NCBI RefSeq assembly: GCF_000478605.2
Contig: NZ_ASHX02000001.1
Coordinates: forward strand, 1,116,001 to 1,180,000
Direction: 5' to 3'
Source of the DNA: Streptomyces thermolilacinus SPC6
GTDB lineage: Bacteria; Actinomycetota; Actinomycetes; Streptomycetales; Streptomycetaceae
DNA: 64,000 bases
Position numbers and translations under genes: made by a program. Below, piece by piece: positions 8,493-16,425 of the stretch. Within the stretch, counting starts at the first letter, position 1, and every line of letters starts with the position of its first letter. The notes under the pieces were generated by a model. That model saw only the letters and a program-made list of their open reading frames with translations. It did not search any database and was not told the origin of the DNA.

Positions 8493-8634
8493 GTTGCGTC
8501 ACTGCTTTGGGGTGAAGAACGCTAGGGGCTGCCGTTCCGGCCCGTCAACACGGCTGGAAGCGCACCGGGCGCAGGGTTCACACAGGTGCGCTCCGGGTGC
8601 CACCCTGCCGCGCCGTGCGCCCGCCCTCGTGCGC

Positions 8635-8666
8635 CGTGCGTGCGCCCCCTCGGGGGTACGCGCACG
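8635..8666. terminator. GC-rich hairpin in the divergent region
   Basis: The arms CGTGCGTGCGCCCC and GGGGTACGCGCACG can pair over 11 of 14 positions around a CTCG loop. It could act as an attenuator or barrier between the two divergent units. There is no U-tract, as is usual in Streptomyces. Confidence 0.3.
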
Positions 8667-8815
8667 GTGGGGCGGCGGGCTGGGCGGCGGACGGCGGTGC
8701 GGCAGGCTGGGCGGGGCGACGGCGACGCGGTGGACGGCGGCTGGGCGGCAGGGCGCTGGGCGGCTGAGCGGTAAACCAATGGCCGGGGGCGCACGGGCGC
8801 CCCGATACTTGCCGG

Positions 8816-10318
8816 GTGTTCCTGACGATCAGTACGACCGGTACCCCAGAACGCCCCGCGACCGACCTCGGTTTCCTGCTGCACAAGCATCCCGGCAAGG
8901 CGCAGGCGTTCTCCACCTCCTACGGCACGGCCCATGTCCTCTACCCCGAGGCGAGCGCCGAGCGCTGCACGGCGGCGCTGCTGCTGGAGGTCGATCCGGT
9001 CGCGCTGGTACGCCGCGGCAAGGGCGGCCGTGACCGGGGCCCGGACACGGCCCTCGCCCAGTACGTCAACGACCGCCCGTACGCCGCGTCGTCCCTGCTC
9101 GCTGTCGCGCTGGGCAACGTGTTCTCCAGCGCGCTCGCCGGGCGGTGCGCCGCCCGCCCCGAGCTGGCGGAGGCCGCGCTGCCGCTGCGCGTCGAGGTGC
9201 CGGCGGTGCCCGCGAAGGGCGGCGCCGCGCTGGTGCGGCGGCTGTTCGGGCCGCTGGGCTGGGCGGTCACCGCCGATCCCGTGCCGCTCGACGAGCGGTT
9301 CCCCGAGTGGGGCGACTCGCGGTACGTCCGGCTCGTCCTCGAAGGCGAGCAGCGCCTCGCGGACGCGCTGCGCCACCTGTACGTGCTGCTGCCGGTGCTG
9401 GACGACGCCAAGCACTACTGGGTGTCGCCCGACGAGGTGGACAAGCTGCTGCGGGTCGGCGAGGGCTGGCTGCCGGGCCACCCGGACCAGCAGCTGATCA
9501 CCCTCCGCTATCTGTCGCGCCGCCGCTCCCTGACGCGGGAGGCGACGGAGCGCCTGGAGCTGGCGCGGCTGGCCGCGGCCGACGACACGGAGGCCGAGGA
9601 GCTGGACAACGCCGTGGACGAGGACACCGACACCGAGGAGCGGCCCGTGCCGCTGGCGGTGCGGCGCCGGGAGGCGATCCTGGCCGCGCTGCGCGACGCG
9701 GGCGCGAGCCGGGTGCTCGACCTGGGTTGCGGACAGGGCCAGCTGGTCCGCGAGCTGCTGAAGGACCCGCGCTTCACGGAGGTCGTCGGCGTGGACGTGT
9801 CCGTACGGGCGCTGTCCCTCGCCGCGCGGCGGCTCCGCCTGGACCGCATGGGCGAGCGGCAGGCGTCCCGGGTCCGGCTGGTGCAGGGCTCCCTCACGTA
9901 CACGGACAAACGGCTCAAGGGGTACGACGCGGCCGTCCTCAGCGAGGTGATCGAGCACGTGGACCTCCCGAGGCTGCCCGCCCTGGAATACGCGGTGTTC
10001 GGCGCCGCCCGGCCCGGCACCGTGCTCGTGACGACGCCGAACGTCGAGTACAACGTCCGCTGGGAGACCCTGCCCGCCGGGCACGTGCGCCACGGCGACC
10101 ACCGGTTCGAGTGGACCCGCGCCGAGTTCCGCGACTGGGCGCGCGGCGTCGCCGACCGCCACGGGTACGCGGTGGCGTTCACCCCCGTCGGACCCGACGA
10201 CCCGGAGGTGGGACCGCCCACGCAGATGGCCGTGTTCACCCTCACCGACACCACCGCTCCGACCGCGCCCCCGAACACGACCCCGACCCCGCCCCCGAAG
10301 GAGGACAAGGCCGCATGA
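8816..10318 (+). CDS. hen1: 3'-terminal RNA ribose 2'-O-methyltransferase Hen1
   Basis: A 500-residue protein starting at a GTG. The N-terminal half (about 1-240) is the bacterial Hen1 domain that stimulates Pnkp ligation. The C-terminal half is a SAM-dependent methyltransferase with motif I VLDLGCGQGQLV near residue 300, a downstream VVGVDVS and the Hen1 metal-site cluster SEVIEHVD...GHVRHGDH. Bacterial Hen1 adds a 2'-O-methyl group at the 3' end of cleaved RNA before ligation. The repaired site then resists renewed cleavage by ribotoxins. Its stop overlaps the pnkp start in ATGA, matching the known Hen1-Pnkp complex. An acidic linker lies near residues 260-280 and a Pro/Thr-rich tail at the end. 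No strong ribosome binding site is visible, which fits a leaderless start. Confidence 0.93.
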   Translation: MFLTISTTGTPERPATDLGFLLHKHPGKAQAFSTSYGTAHVLYPEASAERCTAALLLEVDPVALVRRGKGGRDRGPDTALAQYVNDRPYAASSLLAVALGNVFSSALAGRCAARPELAEAALPLRVEVPAVPAKGGAALVRRLFGPLGWAVTADPVPLDERFPEWGDSRYVRLVLEGEQRLADALRHLYVLLPVLDDAKHYWVSPDEVDKLLRVGEGWLPGHPDQQLITLRYLSRRRSLTREATERLELARLAAADDTEAEELDNAVDEDTDTEERPVPLAVRRREAILAALRDAGASRVLDLGCGQGQLVRELLKDPRFTEVVGVDVSVRALSLAARRLRLDRMGERQASRVRLVQGSLTYTDKRLKGYDAAVLSEVIEHVDLPRLPALEYAVFGAARPGTVLVTTPNVEYNVRWETLPAGHVRHGDHRFEWTRAEFRDWARGVADRHGYAVAFTPVGPDDPEVGPPTQMAVFTLTDTTAPTAPPNTTPTPPPKEDKAA

Positions 10319-12873
10319 CCACCACCGCCGTCACGGAGCCCGCCGCCGCGCGGGCCCGCGTCCTGCCCGTCACCGACCTGTCCCTCGTGGTCCTGATCGG
10401 CGCCACGGGGTCCGGCAAGTCCACCTTCGCCCGCAGGCACTTCAAGCCCACCGAGGTCGTCTCGTCGGACTTCTGCCGCGGTCTGGTCTCCGACGACGAG
10501 AACGACCAGAGCGCCAGCCGCGACGCGTTCGACGTGCTCCACTACATCGCCGCCAAGCGGCTCGCCGCGGGCCGCCTCACGGTCGTGGACGCGACGAACG
10601 TGCAGGCCGAGGCCCGCCGCCAGCTGGTGCGGCTGGCCCGCGAGCACGATGTGCTGCCCATGGCCATCGTCCTCGACGTGCCGGAGGAGGTGTGCGCGGC
10701 CCGCAACGCCGCCCGCCCCGACCGCGCGGACATGCCCCGGCACGTCATCCGCCGCCACCGCGGTGAACTGCGGCGGTCCCTGCGCGGCCTGGAGCGCGAG
10801 GGCTTCCGCAAGGTGCACGTGCTGCGGGGCGTCGAGGAGATCGAGGCCGCCGAGGTCGTCCTGGAGAAGCGGTACAACGACCTGCGGCACCTGACGGGCC
10901 CGTTCGACATCATCGGCGACATCCACGGCTGCGCGTCCGAACTGGAGGCGCTGCTCGCCAAGCTCGGCTACGTCGACGGGCGGCACCCCGGGGGGCGCAC
11001 CGCCGTGTTCGTCGGCGACCTGGTGGACCGGGGCCCCGACTCCCCCGGCGTGCTGCGCCGGGTGATGGGCATGGTCGAGTCCGGGGACGCGCTGTGCGTG
11101 CCGGGCAACCACGAGAACAAGCTGGGCCGCTGGCTCGCCGGGCGCAAGGTCCAGCACACCCACGGCCTCGCCGAGACGATCGGGCAGCTGGAGCGGGAGG
11201 ACGACGCCTTCCGGCAGCGGGTGCGTCGGTTCATCGACGGGCTCGTCAGCCACTACGTGCTCGACGAGGGCCGGCTCGTCGTCTGCCACGCCGGTCTGCC
11301 GGAGAAGTACCACGGCCGCACGTCGGGCCGGGTCCGCTCGCACGCGCTGTACGGCGACACGACGGGCGAGACCGACGAGTTCGGCCTGCCCGTGCGCTAC
11401 CCGTGGGCCGAGGAGTACCGGGGCCGCGCCACCGTCGTGTACGGGCACACGCCCGTGCCCGACACCTCGTGGGTCAACAACACGATCTGCCTCGACACCG
11501 GCGCCGTGTTCGGAGGGAAGCTGACAGCGCTGCGCTGGCCGGAGCGGGAGCTCGTGGACGTGCCCGCCGAGCGGGTCTGGTACGAGCCGGCCCGGCCGCT
11601 CGTCACGGACGTCCCCGGCGGGCGTCAGGGCCGGCCGCTGGACCTGGCCGATGTGCACGGCCGCCGTGTCGTGGAGACCCGGTACCTGGGGAACGTCGGC
11701 GTCCGTGAGGAGAACGCCGCCGCCGCGCTGGAGGTCATGAGCCGCTTCGCCGTGGACCCGCGCCTCGTGCCGTACCTGCCGCCGACGATGGCGCCGACCC
11801 CCACCTCCGCCCTCGACGGCTACCTGGAGCACCCGGCGGAGGCGTTCGCCGCGTACGCCGCCGACGGGGTCGGGCGCGTCGTCTGCGAGGAGAAGCACAT
11901 GGGGTCGCGGGCCGTGGTCCTGGTGTGCCGGGACGCGGCCGCCGCGCGCGAGCGGTTCGGCGTGGACGGCCCCACCGGCTCCCTGTACACCCGCACCGGG
12001 CGCCCCTTCTTCCCGGACGGGGCGACGACGAAGGTCCTCGACCGGGTCCGCGCCGCGGTGACGGCGGCCGGGCTGTGGGACGAGCTGGACACGGACTGGC
12101 TGCTGCTGGACGCCGAGCTGATGCCGTGGTCGCTGAAGGCCGGTGGGCTGCTGCGCTCGCAGTACGCCGCGGTGGGCGCCGCCGCCGGGGCGTCGCTGCC
12201 CGGCGCGACGGCCGCGCTGGAGGCGGTGGCCGCGCGGGGCGTGGACGTGTCCGCGCTTCTGGAGCGGCAGCGGGAGCGGGCGGCCGACGCGGCGGCGTTC
12301 ACCGACGCGTACCGGCGGTACTGCTGGCCGACCGACGGGCTGGACGGGATGCGGCTCGCGCCCTTCCAGATCCTCGCCGCGCGGGGCCGCAGCCTCGCCG
12401 GGCTGCCGCACGACGAGCAGCTCGCCCTGATCGACCGCCTCGTCGCGGCGGACGGCACGGGCCTGCTGCGGGGCACGGGCCGGCTGCTGGTGGACACGGG
12501 CGACGAGGCGTCCGTACGGGCCGGTGTGGACTGGTGGCTGGAGCTCACCGGTGAGGGCGGTGAGGGCATGGTCGTCAAGCCTCTCGGCGCGCTCGCCCGC
12601 GACGGCGCTGGCCGCCTGGTGCAGCCCGGCGTCAAGTGCCGGGGCCGCGAGTACCTGCGGATCGTGTACGGCCCGGAGTACACCCGCCCGGAGAACCTGC
12701 GGCGCCTGCGCTCCAGGTCGCTCGGCCACAAGCGGTCGCTGGCCCTGCGCGAGTACGCCCTCGGCCTGGAGGCCCTGGACCGGCTGGCGGCTGGTGAGCC
12801 CCTGTGGCGCGTCCACGAACCGGTCTTCGCCGTCCTGGCGTTGGAGTCGGAACCGGTGGACCCCCGCCTGTAG
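10315..12873 (+). CDS. pnkp: Polynucleotide kinase-phosphatase-ligase Pnkp (RNA repair)
   Basis: An 852-residue protein with the three-domain Pnkp layout. The 5'-kinase has Walker A GATGSGKST at 29-37. The metallophosphatase carries GDIHG near 200, GDLVDRG near 235 and GNHENK near 264. The C-terminal adenylyltransferase/ligase has nucleotidyl-acceptor Lys527 in EEKHMGSRA and a later EGMVVKP motif. Together with Hen1 it heals and seals RNA broken by ribotoxins: the 3' phosphate is removed, the 5' end phosphorylated and the strand ligated. The ATG overlaps the hen1 stop by four bases. Length and domain order are as expected for the family. A strong hairpin follows the stop codon. Confidence 0.95.
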   Translation: MTTTAVTEPAAARARVLPVTDLSLVVLIGATGSGKSTFARRHFKPTEVVSSDFCRGLVSDDENDQSASRDAFDVLHYIAAKRLAAGRLTVVDATNVQAEARRQLVRLAREHDVLPMAIVLDVPEEVCAARNAARPDRADMPRHVIRRHRGELRRSLRGLEREGFRKVHVLRGVEEIEAAEVVLEKRYNDLRHLTGPFDIIGDIHGCASELEALLAKLGYVDGRHPGGRTAVFVGDLVDRGPDSPGVLRRVMGMVESGDALCVPGNHENKLGRWLAGRKVQHTHGLAETIGQLEREDDAFRQRVRRFIDGLVSHYVLDEGRLVVCHAGLPEKYHGRTSGRVRSHALYGDTTGETDEFGLPVRYPWAEEYRGRATVVYGHTPVPDTSWVNNTICLDTGAVFGGKLTALRWPERELVDVPAERVWYEPARPLVTDVPGGRQGRPLDLADVHGRRVVETRYLGNVGVREENAAAALEVMSRFAVDPRLVPYLPPTMAPTPTSALDGYLEHPAEAFAAYAADGVGRVVCEEKHMGSRAVVLVCRDAAAARERFGVDGPTGSLYTRTGRPFFPDGATTKVLDRVRAAVTAAGLWDELDTDWLLLDAELMPWSLKAGGLLRSQYAAVGAAAGASLPGATAALEAVAARGVDVSALLERQRERAADAAAFTDAYRRYCWPTDGLDGMRLAPFQILAARGRSLAGLPHDEQLALIDRLVAADGTGLLRGTGRLLVDTGDEASVRAGVDWWLELTGEGGEGMVVKPLGALARDGAGRLVQPGVKCRGREYLRIVYGPEYTRPENLRRLRSRSLGHKRSLALREYALGLEALDRLAAGEPLWRVHEPVFAVLALESEPVDPRL

Positions 12874-12876
12874 CCC

Positions 12877-12911
12877 CCGGGCGCCGGGCCGTCGCGGTGC
12901 CCGGCGCCCGG
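12877..12911 (+). terminator. Strong hairpin terminator after pnkp
   Basis: Four bases after the pnkp stop, GGGCGCCGGGC (12879-12889) pairs perfectly with GCCCGGCGCCC (12899-12909), and two more CG pairs extend the stem outward. The loop is nine bases and there is no U-tract, the usual Streptomyces form. Confidence 0.8.
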
Positions 12912-12929
12912 CGGTGGGCCCGCGCCGTC

Positions 12930-13243
12930 CTCGGGGGCTGGGCCCACCGTCCCCAGATCGCGGGTTCGCTCGACCGGGGGACCCCATGCTTGGGATGGGT
13001 CCGGCCGTGCCTCGGGGCGGGGTCCCGGTTGCCGGCGCCGTCCGTCGTGGGGTGTGCCCACCCTCCCCCAAGGTCTCGGCTTCGCTCGTCCAGGGGGACC
13101 CCCGTCCCCCTGGGGCCCCCTGGGCGAAGTCCTTGGGGGAGGAACGACTGCCCGCAGCGGTTGTGGTGCCGACCGTCGCGGCACCCCGCTCCCGGCCCGG
13201 CAGGGGCACCGCGGGACCGACGCGTCGCCCGGCTCCGGTGTGG
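12930..13243. repeat. Intergenic region with Streptomyces-type palindromic repeats
   Basis: This gap carries no gene. It holds a full copy (about 13060-13105) and a decayed copy (about 12938-12990) of an intergenic element I recognise from many Streptomyces genomes. Its core reads CTCCCCCAAGGTCTCGGCTT, followed by CGCTCG and a GGGGGACCCC arm. Such elements usually sit between convergent genes, as here between pnkp and the LLM gene. The remainder is GC-rich with no other recognisable feature. Confidence 0.6.
13091..13114 (-). terminator. Hairpin terminator for the LLM oxidoreductase gene
   Basis: CCAGGGGGAC and GTCCCCCTGG form a perfect 10-bp stem around a CCCC loop, inside the intergenic repeat. 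It lies downstream of the minus-strand LLM gene and can work in both directions. Confidence 0.65.
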
Positions 13244-14167
13244 TCAGTTCAGCTGGGACTGGACCTGGGAGGAGATCAGCTCCAGGTGGTCCAGGTCGTG
13301 CAGGTCGAGGAGCTGCAGGTAGATCCGGGAGCTGCCCGCCGCCGCGTACCGGCCGATCTTGTCCACGACCTCCGCGGGCGAGCCCGCCAGGCCGTTCTCC
13401 TTCAGCTCGCCCACGTCCCGGCCGATGGCGGCCGCACGACGGGCCACCTCCGCGTCGTCCTTGCCGACGCACACCACCAGGGCGTTGGAGTACACGAGGT
13501 CGTCCGCGCTCCGCCCGGCCTCCTCGGCCGCCGCGCGGACCCTGCCGAACTGCGCCTCCGTGTCGGCGACCGAGGCGAACGGGATGTTGAACTCGTCGGC
13601 GTACCGCGCCGCCAGACGCGGTGTCCGCTTCGCACCCAGGCCACCGATCAGCACCGGCACCTTCCGCTGGGCCGGCTTGGGCAGCGCCGGGGAGTCGGCC
13701 AGCTGGTAGAACTTCCCGTCGTAGCTGAACGTCTTGCCCGTCTCCGTGGCCCACAGGCCCGTGACGATGTCGAGCTGCTCCTCCAGGCGCCCGAACTTCT
13801 CCTTCGGGAAGGGAATCCCGTACGCCGTGTGCTCCGCCTCGAACCAGGCGGCGCCCAGGCCCAGCTCGACCCGGCCCCCCGACATCTGGTCCACCTGCGC
13901 CACCTGGATCGCCAGCACCCCGGGGAGCCGGAACGTGGCGGCCGTCATCAGCGTGCCCAGCCGGATGCGCTTGGTCTCGCGGGCCAGGCCCGCCAGGGTG
14001 ATCCAGGCGTCCGTCGGGCCGGGCAGCCCGCTGACGGAACCCATGTGCAGATAGTGGTCGGAGCGGAAGAAGGCGTCGAAGCCGAGGTCCTCGGTGGCCT
14101 TGGCGACGGTGAGCAGGGTGTCGTAGCTCGCGCCCTGCTGGGGCTCGGTGAAGATACGCAGATCCAT
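13244..14167 (-). CDS. LLM-class F420-dependent oxidoreductase
   Basis: A 307-residue luciferase-like TIM-barrel protein read from the ATG that begins MDLRIF, five codons inside the longest frame. Family features include FFRSDHYLHMGS near residue 40, IRLGTLMTAATFRLPGVLA near 75 and LGLGAAWFEAEHTAYGI near 110. These are typical of Streptomyces F420-dependent enzymes of about 307 residues. Such proteins use reduced F420 or flavin to reduce or oxidise small molecules; the substrate is not predictable. The gene is monocistronic, convergent to pnkp. Confidence 0.9.
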   Translation of the reverse strand: MDLRIFTEPQQGASYDTLLTVAKATEDLGFDAFFRSDHYLHMGSVSGLPGPTDAWITLAGLARETKRIRLGTLMTAATFRLPGVLAIQVAQVDQMSGGRVELGLGAAWFEAEHTAYGIPFPKEKFGRLEEQLDIVTGLWATETGKTFSYDGKFYQLADSPALPKPAQRKVPVLIGGLGAKRTPRLAARYADEFNIPFASVADTEAQFGRVRAAAEEAGRSADDLVYSNALVVCVGKDDAEVARRAAAIGRDVGELKENGLAGSPAEVVDKIGRYAAAGSSRIYLQLLDLHDLDHLELISSQVQSQLN

Positions 14168-14239
14168 GACTCCATCCTGCACCGGACCGAGCCGTGAGCA
14201 GGACCGCGACCGACCGGGCCCACCGTCCCCACCCGCTCG

Positions 14240-14743
14240 TCACGGCCAGGCCGCCCAGTCCGCCGGGTCCACCGCCTCGGCCCGCTCGGGAGGTCTGGAC
14301 CGGTCGGGCACCGGCAGCCGGCGCAGCATCACCCGCACCCGGTCACCGGCCTCGTCGGCGGCGTCGATCGCCTCGATGCACTGCCAGTAGAGCCCTTCCT
14401 CGTCCGTGGCGCAGGCCACGCCGACGAGGGCCATCCCCACCTCCCCGAGCAGCGCGCCGAGCGCCAGTAACGTCCCGCGCGGATCGAGGACTTCGGACAG
14501 CTGCGACGCCGCCGACGCGCCCGGCCGCCGCGCCGGGTGGTCCGGGCCCACGACCCCGCGGCCGCCCGTCTCCCCGAGACCGCGCGCCTCGCCCCGCACC
14601 TCACGCGGCCCGAACAGGGCCAGGTGGTCACCGATCGCCTGGGCCAGGCACTGCGCCTGCCAGACGGACGCCATGATGTCGGGCACCGCCCGGCTCTCGG
14701 CGAGATCACTCCGGCTGATGGAGATGAGCCGTTCCGCATCCAT
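14240..14743 (-). CDS. Conserved actinobacterial hypothetical protein (DUF6099-like), contains a TTA codon
   Basis: A 167-residue, mostly helical protein beginning MDAERLISISRSDLAES. I associate this opening with a small Streptomyces family of unknown function (probably DUF6099). It has no signal peptide or membrane segment, and the C-terminus is charged and probably disordered. Leu92 is encoded by TTA (14468-14470 on the plus strand as taa), the codon read only by the bldA tRNA. Translation may therefore be tied to development. A perfect palindrome lies 39 bases upstream. It is not obviously in an operon; neighbours on the same strand are 70-125 bases away. Confidence 0.8.
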   Translation of the reverse strand: MDAERLISISRSDLAESRAVPDIMASVWQAQCLAQAIGDHLALFGPREVRGEARGLGETGGRGVVGPDHPARRPGASAASQLSEVLDPRGTLLALGALLGEVGMALVGVACATDEEGLYWQCIEAIDAADEAGDRVRVMLRRLPVPDRSRPPERAEAVDPADWAAWP

Positions 14744-14781
14744 GTCCGCCGCCCCCGTTCGTACGACTGTCCGCTCACAGG

Positions 14782-14799
14782 TTCACTACCCAGAGTGAA
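14782..14799. promoter_or_regulatory. Palindrome upstream of the TTA-containing gene
   Basis: TTCACT-ACCCAG-AGTGAA is a perfect 6-bp inverted repeat with a 6-base spacer, 39 bases before the start codon at 14743. Size and spacing suit a dimeric repressor site. The regulator is unknown. Confidence 0.4.
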
Positions 14800-14868
14800 G
14801 CCGTCCGAGCCCAAGCACCAGGGGAATTCGGAAATCTGTGGACACGAAGCTCAGTGTGAATAAGTCCA

Positions 14869-15237
14869 TCACTCCGAAGAGTGACGATCTTGCCGCGCGG
14901 CCCGCCCCGGCGGCCGCCCCACCGGGAAGCGCCGCTCGTTCCGGTCGATCTTCGCGGAGAGCGCCTGGAGCGGATCGACGCCCAGCCTCCCGCAGAACTG
15001 GAGGAGATACGCGAGCACGTCGGCGACCTCGTCGGCCACGCGGTGCGCCGTCTCCGGGTCGTCCATGACCCGGTCGGCCTCCTCGGGCGTCAGCCACTGG
15101 AAGATCTCCAGGAGTTCGGCCGCCTCGACGCTCAGCGCCGCCGCCAGGTTCTTCGGGGTGTGGTAGGGCTGCCACTCGCGCGAGGCGGCGAACTCGGCCA
15201 GCCTGCGCTGCAGTCCCTCTACGTCGAGTTCCGTCAC
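14869..15237 (-). CDS. MazG-like nucleotide pyrophosphohydrolase
   Basis: A 122-residue protein read from the GTG at 15237 (VTELDVEGLQRRL). The upstream extension of the frame is Gly/Pro/Arg noise. The sequence fits the all-alpha NTP pyrophosphatase family (MazG/dCTPase type). It has REWQPYHTPKNLAAALSVEAAELLEI, then EEAD, then DEVADVLAYLLQFC; the EAAELLE and DEVADVL motifs supply the Mg2+-binding acidic residues. Members hydrolyse non-canonical or excess NTPs to NMP and pyrophosphate. A stable hairpin overlaps the stop codon. Confidence 0.88.
   Translation of the reverse strand: MTELDVEGLQRRLAEFAASREWQPYHTPKNLAAALSVEAAELLEIFQWLTPEEADRVMDDPETAHRVADEVADVLAYLLQFCGRLGVDPLQALSAKIDRNERRFPVGRPPGRAARQDRHSSE
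14870..14883 (-). terminator. UUCG-tetraloop hairpin at the MazG-like stop codon
   Basis: On the minus-strand transcript CACTC and GAGTG flank TTCG, giving a C(UUCG)G loop, the most stable RNA tetraloop class. The stem includes the end of the coding sequence and the stop codon. It may be a compact terminator or 3'-end stabiliser. Confidence 0.45.
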
Positions 15238-15330
15238 GGCGTCAGGTCTACCATCCGCGCCGGACACGGGGCCGGGCCGCCCCGGCGGAGGGCGGGCCGC
15301 CCCGGACGCCACGGCAGCCCGGGGCTCCCG

Positions 15331-15729
15331 TCAGGCGTGCGGGACGGCCGCGGCGGCGGTGCCCTCGACCTCCGTACCGGCGGGGGTCAGGAGGAACACG
15401 TTCCGGTCCACCCGGTGCATCGAGCTGCCCAGGCCGAAGACGACCCCGCTGCTGAAGTCCAGGACCCGCTTGGCCACTTCGGTGTCCGCGCTGGTCAGGT
15501 CCAGCAGCACGGGGATCTGCGCGACGAGGTACTCGGCGACCTCCCGCGCGTCCGCGAAGACCTGGACCCGCAGCACCACCATGCGGCGCTGCGCCCCGGC
15601 CTCGGAGTCCTGGGGGATCGTGCGGTGATCGACCCTGGACGGCCACTCGTCGCGCCCCCGCAGCGGGACGACCTGCGCCAGACCCTCCCACTGCTCGTCG
15701 GTGACGTCGTACCTCTCGTACCTACTCAT
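15331..15729 (-). CDS. SepF-like cell-division protein
   Basis: A 132-residue protein read from the ATG starting MSRYERYDV, 15 codons inside the longest frame. Residues about 45-115 match the SepF fold: MVVLRVQVFADAREVAEYL, then IPVLLDLTSADTEVAKRVLDF, then SGVVFGLGSSMHRVDRNVFLLTP. SepF links FtsZ to the membrane. Streptomyces carries additional small SepF-like paralogues, and this one lacks the usual N-terminal membrane-binding helix, so it is more likely a paralogue than the division-cluster SepF. It forms a minus-strand group with the MazG-like gene downstream, 93 bases away. Confidence 0.85.
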   Translation of the reverse strand: MSRYERYDVTDEQWEGLAQVVPLRGRDEWPSRVDHRTIPQDSEAGAQRRMVVLRVQVFADAREVAEYLVAQIPVLLDLTSADTEVAKRVLDFSSGVVFGLGSSMHRVDRNVFLLTPAGTEVEGTAAAAVPHA

Positions 15730-15820
15730 GGACCCATCCTGGCGCCCCTCACCCGTTCGGCCCAACTCCGACACGGGTCGTGTCGCGGCCCGCCGTCACG
15801 GACGGGGCGCCGTCGGCACC

Positions 15821-16237
15821 TCAGTCGATGTCGAACAGCGGCCCGGTGACGGCGAGTCCCAGCTCGTCGCCCACGAACGAGAAGAACGCGAGCAGCATCA
15901 GCGCGGCACCGGCCGGTCCGACGTCCTTGAGGAAGTGGGTCATCTCCGCCTGTCGGCCGTCCGGGCTGTCCCCCTTCCAGAAGGCGTGCGTCACCAGCGC
16001 GGTCGGGACGAGGAAGACGAGCAGCAGCGCGCCCAGGTCGGCCCAGATGCCCAGCAGGATGCTCAGCCCGCCGAGCAACAGCAGCAGGCCGCTGAGGAGG
16101 ATGGCGGGCTTGGCGGCGGGCAGGCCCTTGCTCTGCGCGTAACCGGCCATGTACTGCGTCTTCGTCAGATGGTTCGCGGCGAAGGCCAGGAACGGCAGGG
16201 CGAACAGAACGCGCCCGATGAGTACGAGGATGTCCAT
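15821..16237 (-). CDS. DoxX-family membrane protein
   Basis: A 138-residue integral membrane protein read from the ATG beginning MDILVLIGRVLFALPFL. It has four hydrophobic helices (about 3-20, 48-66, 70-88 and 108-128) and the DoxX pattern GRVLFALPFLAFAANHL. The family is thought to take part in membrane redox or thiol stress functions; a specific role is not assignable. The region just upstream has degenerate direct repeats. Confidence 0.85.
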   Translation of the reverse strand: MDILVLIGRVLFALPFLAFAANHLTKTQYMAGYAQSKGLPAAKPAILLSGLLLLLGGLSILLGIWADLGALLLVFLVPTALVTHAFWKGDSPDGRQAEMTHFLKDVGPAGAALMLLAFFSFVGDELGLAVTGPLFDID

Positions 16238-16270
16238 GTGCGTCCTCCGCTTGGAGCGCTTCGGCTGAGC

Positions 16271-16350
16271 GCGGTCTCGTGAGCGGTACTCGTGAACGGT
16301 TCGGCGCGGTTCTCGTGCGCGGTGCTCGTGAGCGGTTCTCGCGCACGGCT
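16271..16350. repeat. Degenerate direct repeats upstream of the DoxX gene
   Basis: CTCGTGAGCGGT occurs at 16276-16287 and again at 16325-16336, with intervening variants (CTCGTGAACGGT, CTCGTGCGCGGT). It lies between the divergent DoxX and phosphoribosyltransferase genes, so it could be regulatory. Confidence 0.4.
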
Positions 16351-16425
16351 GAAGGAGGAACATCCCACCACAGGATACTTGCGGACGAACAGGCGTCCGG
16401 TCGTGGGCGCTCCTACGCTGGAGGC

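Larger units (their letters stand above)
8366..8815. promoter_or_regulatory. Divergent intergenic region between CRP-like gene and hen1
   Basis: These 450 bases hold no credible gene. The left part is less GC-rich and should contain the promoter of the CRP-like gene. The right part (about 8670-8775) carries several imperfect copies of GGCTGGGCGG. GATACT at 8804-8809 could be a -10 element just upstream of the hen1 GTG, which would give a leaderless or nearly leaderless transcript. I see no convincing -35. Confidence 0.45.

Noticed and set aside
8586..8774. Short plus-strand frame in the gap before hen1
   Set aside because: Arg/Gly-rich repeats, no ribosome binding site, overlaps the hairpin and direct-repeat zone.
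9145..10314. Long upstream extension of the pnkp frame
   Set aside because: It overlaps hen1 entirely and encodes Arg/Gly/Pro noise; the ATGA overlap at 10315 gives a normal Pnkp length.
9508..13209. A 1233-codon minus-strand frame across hen1 and pnkp
   Set aside because: Shadow of two well-supported genes on the other strand.
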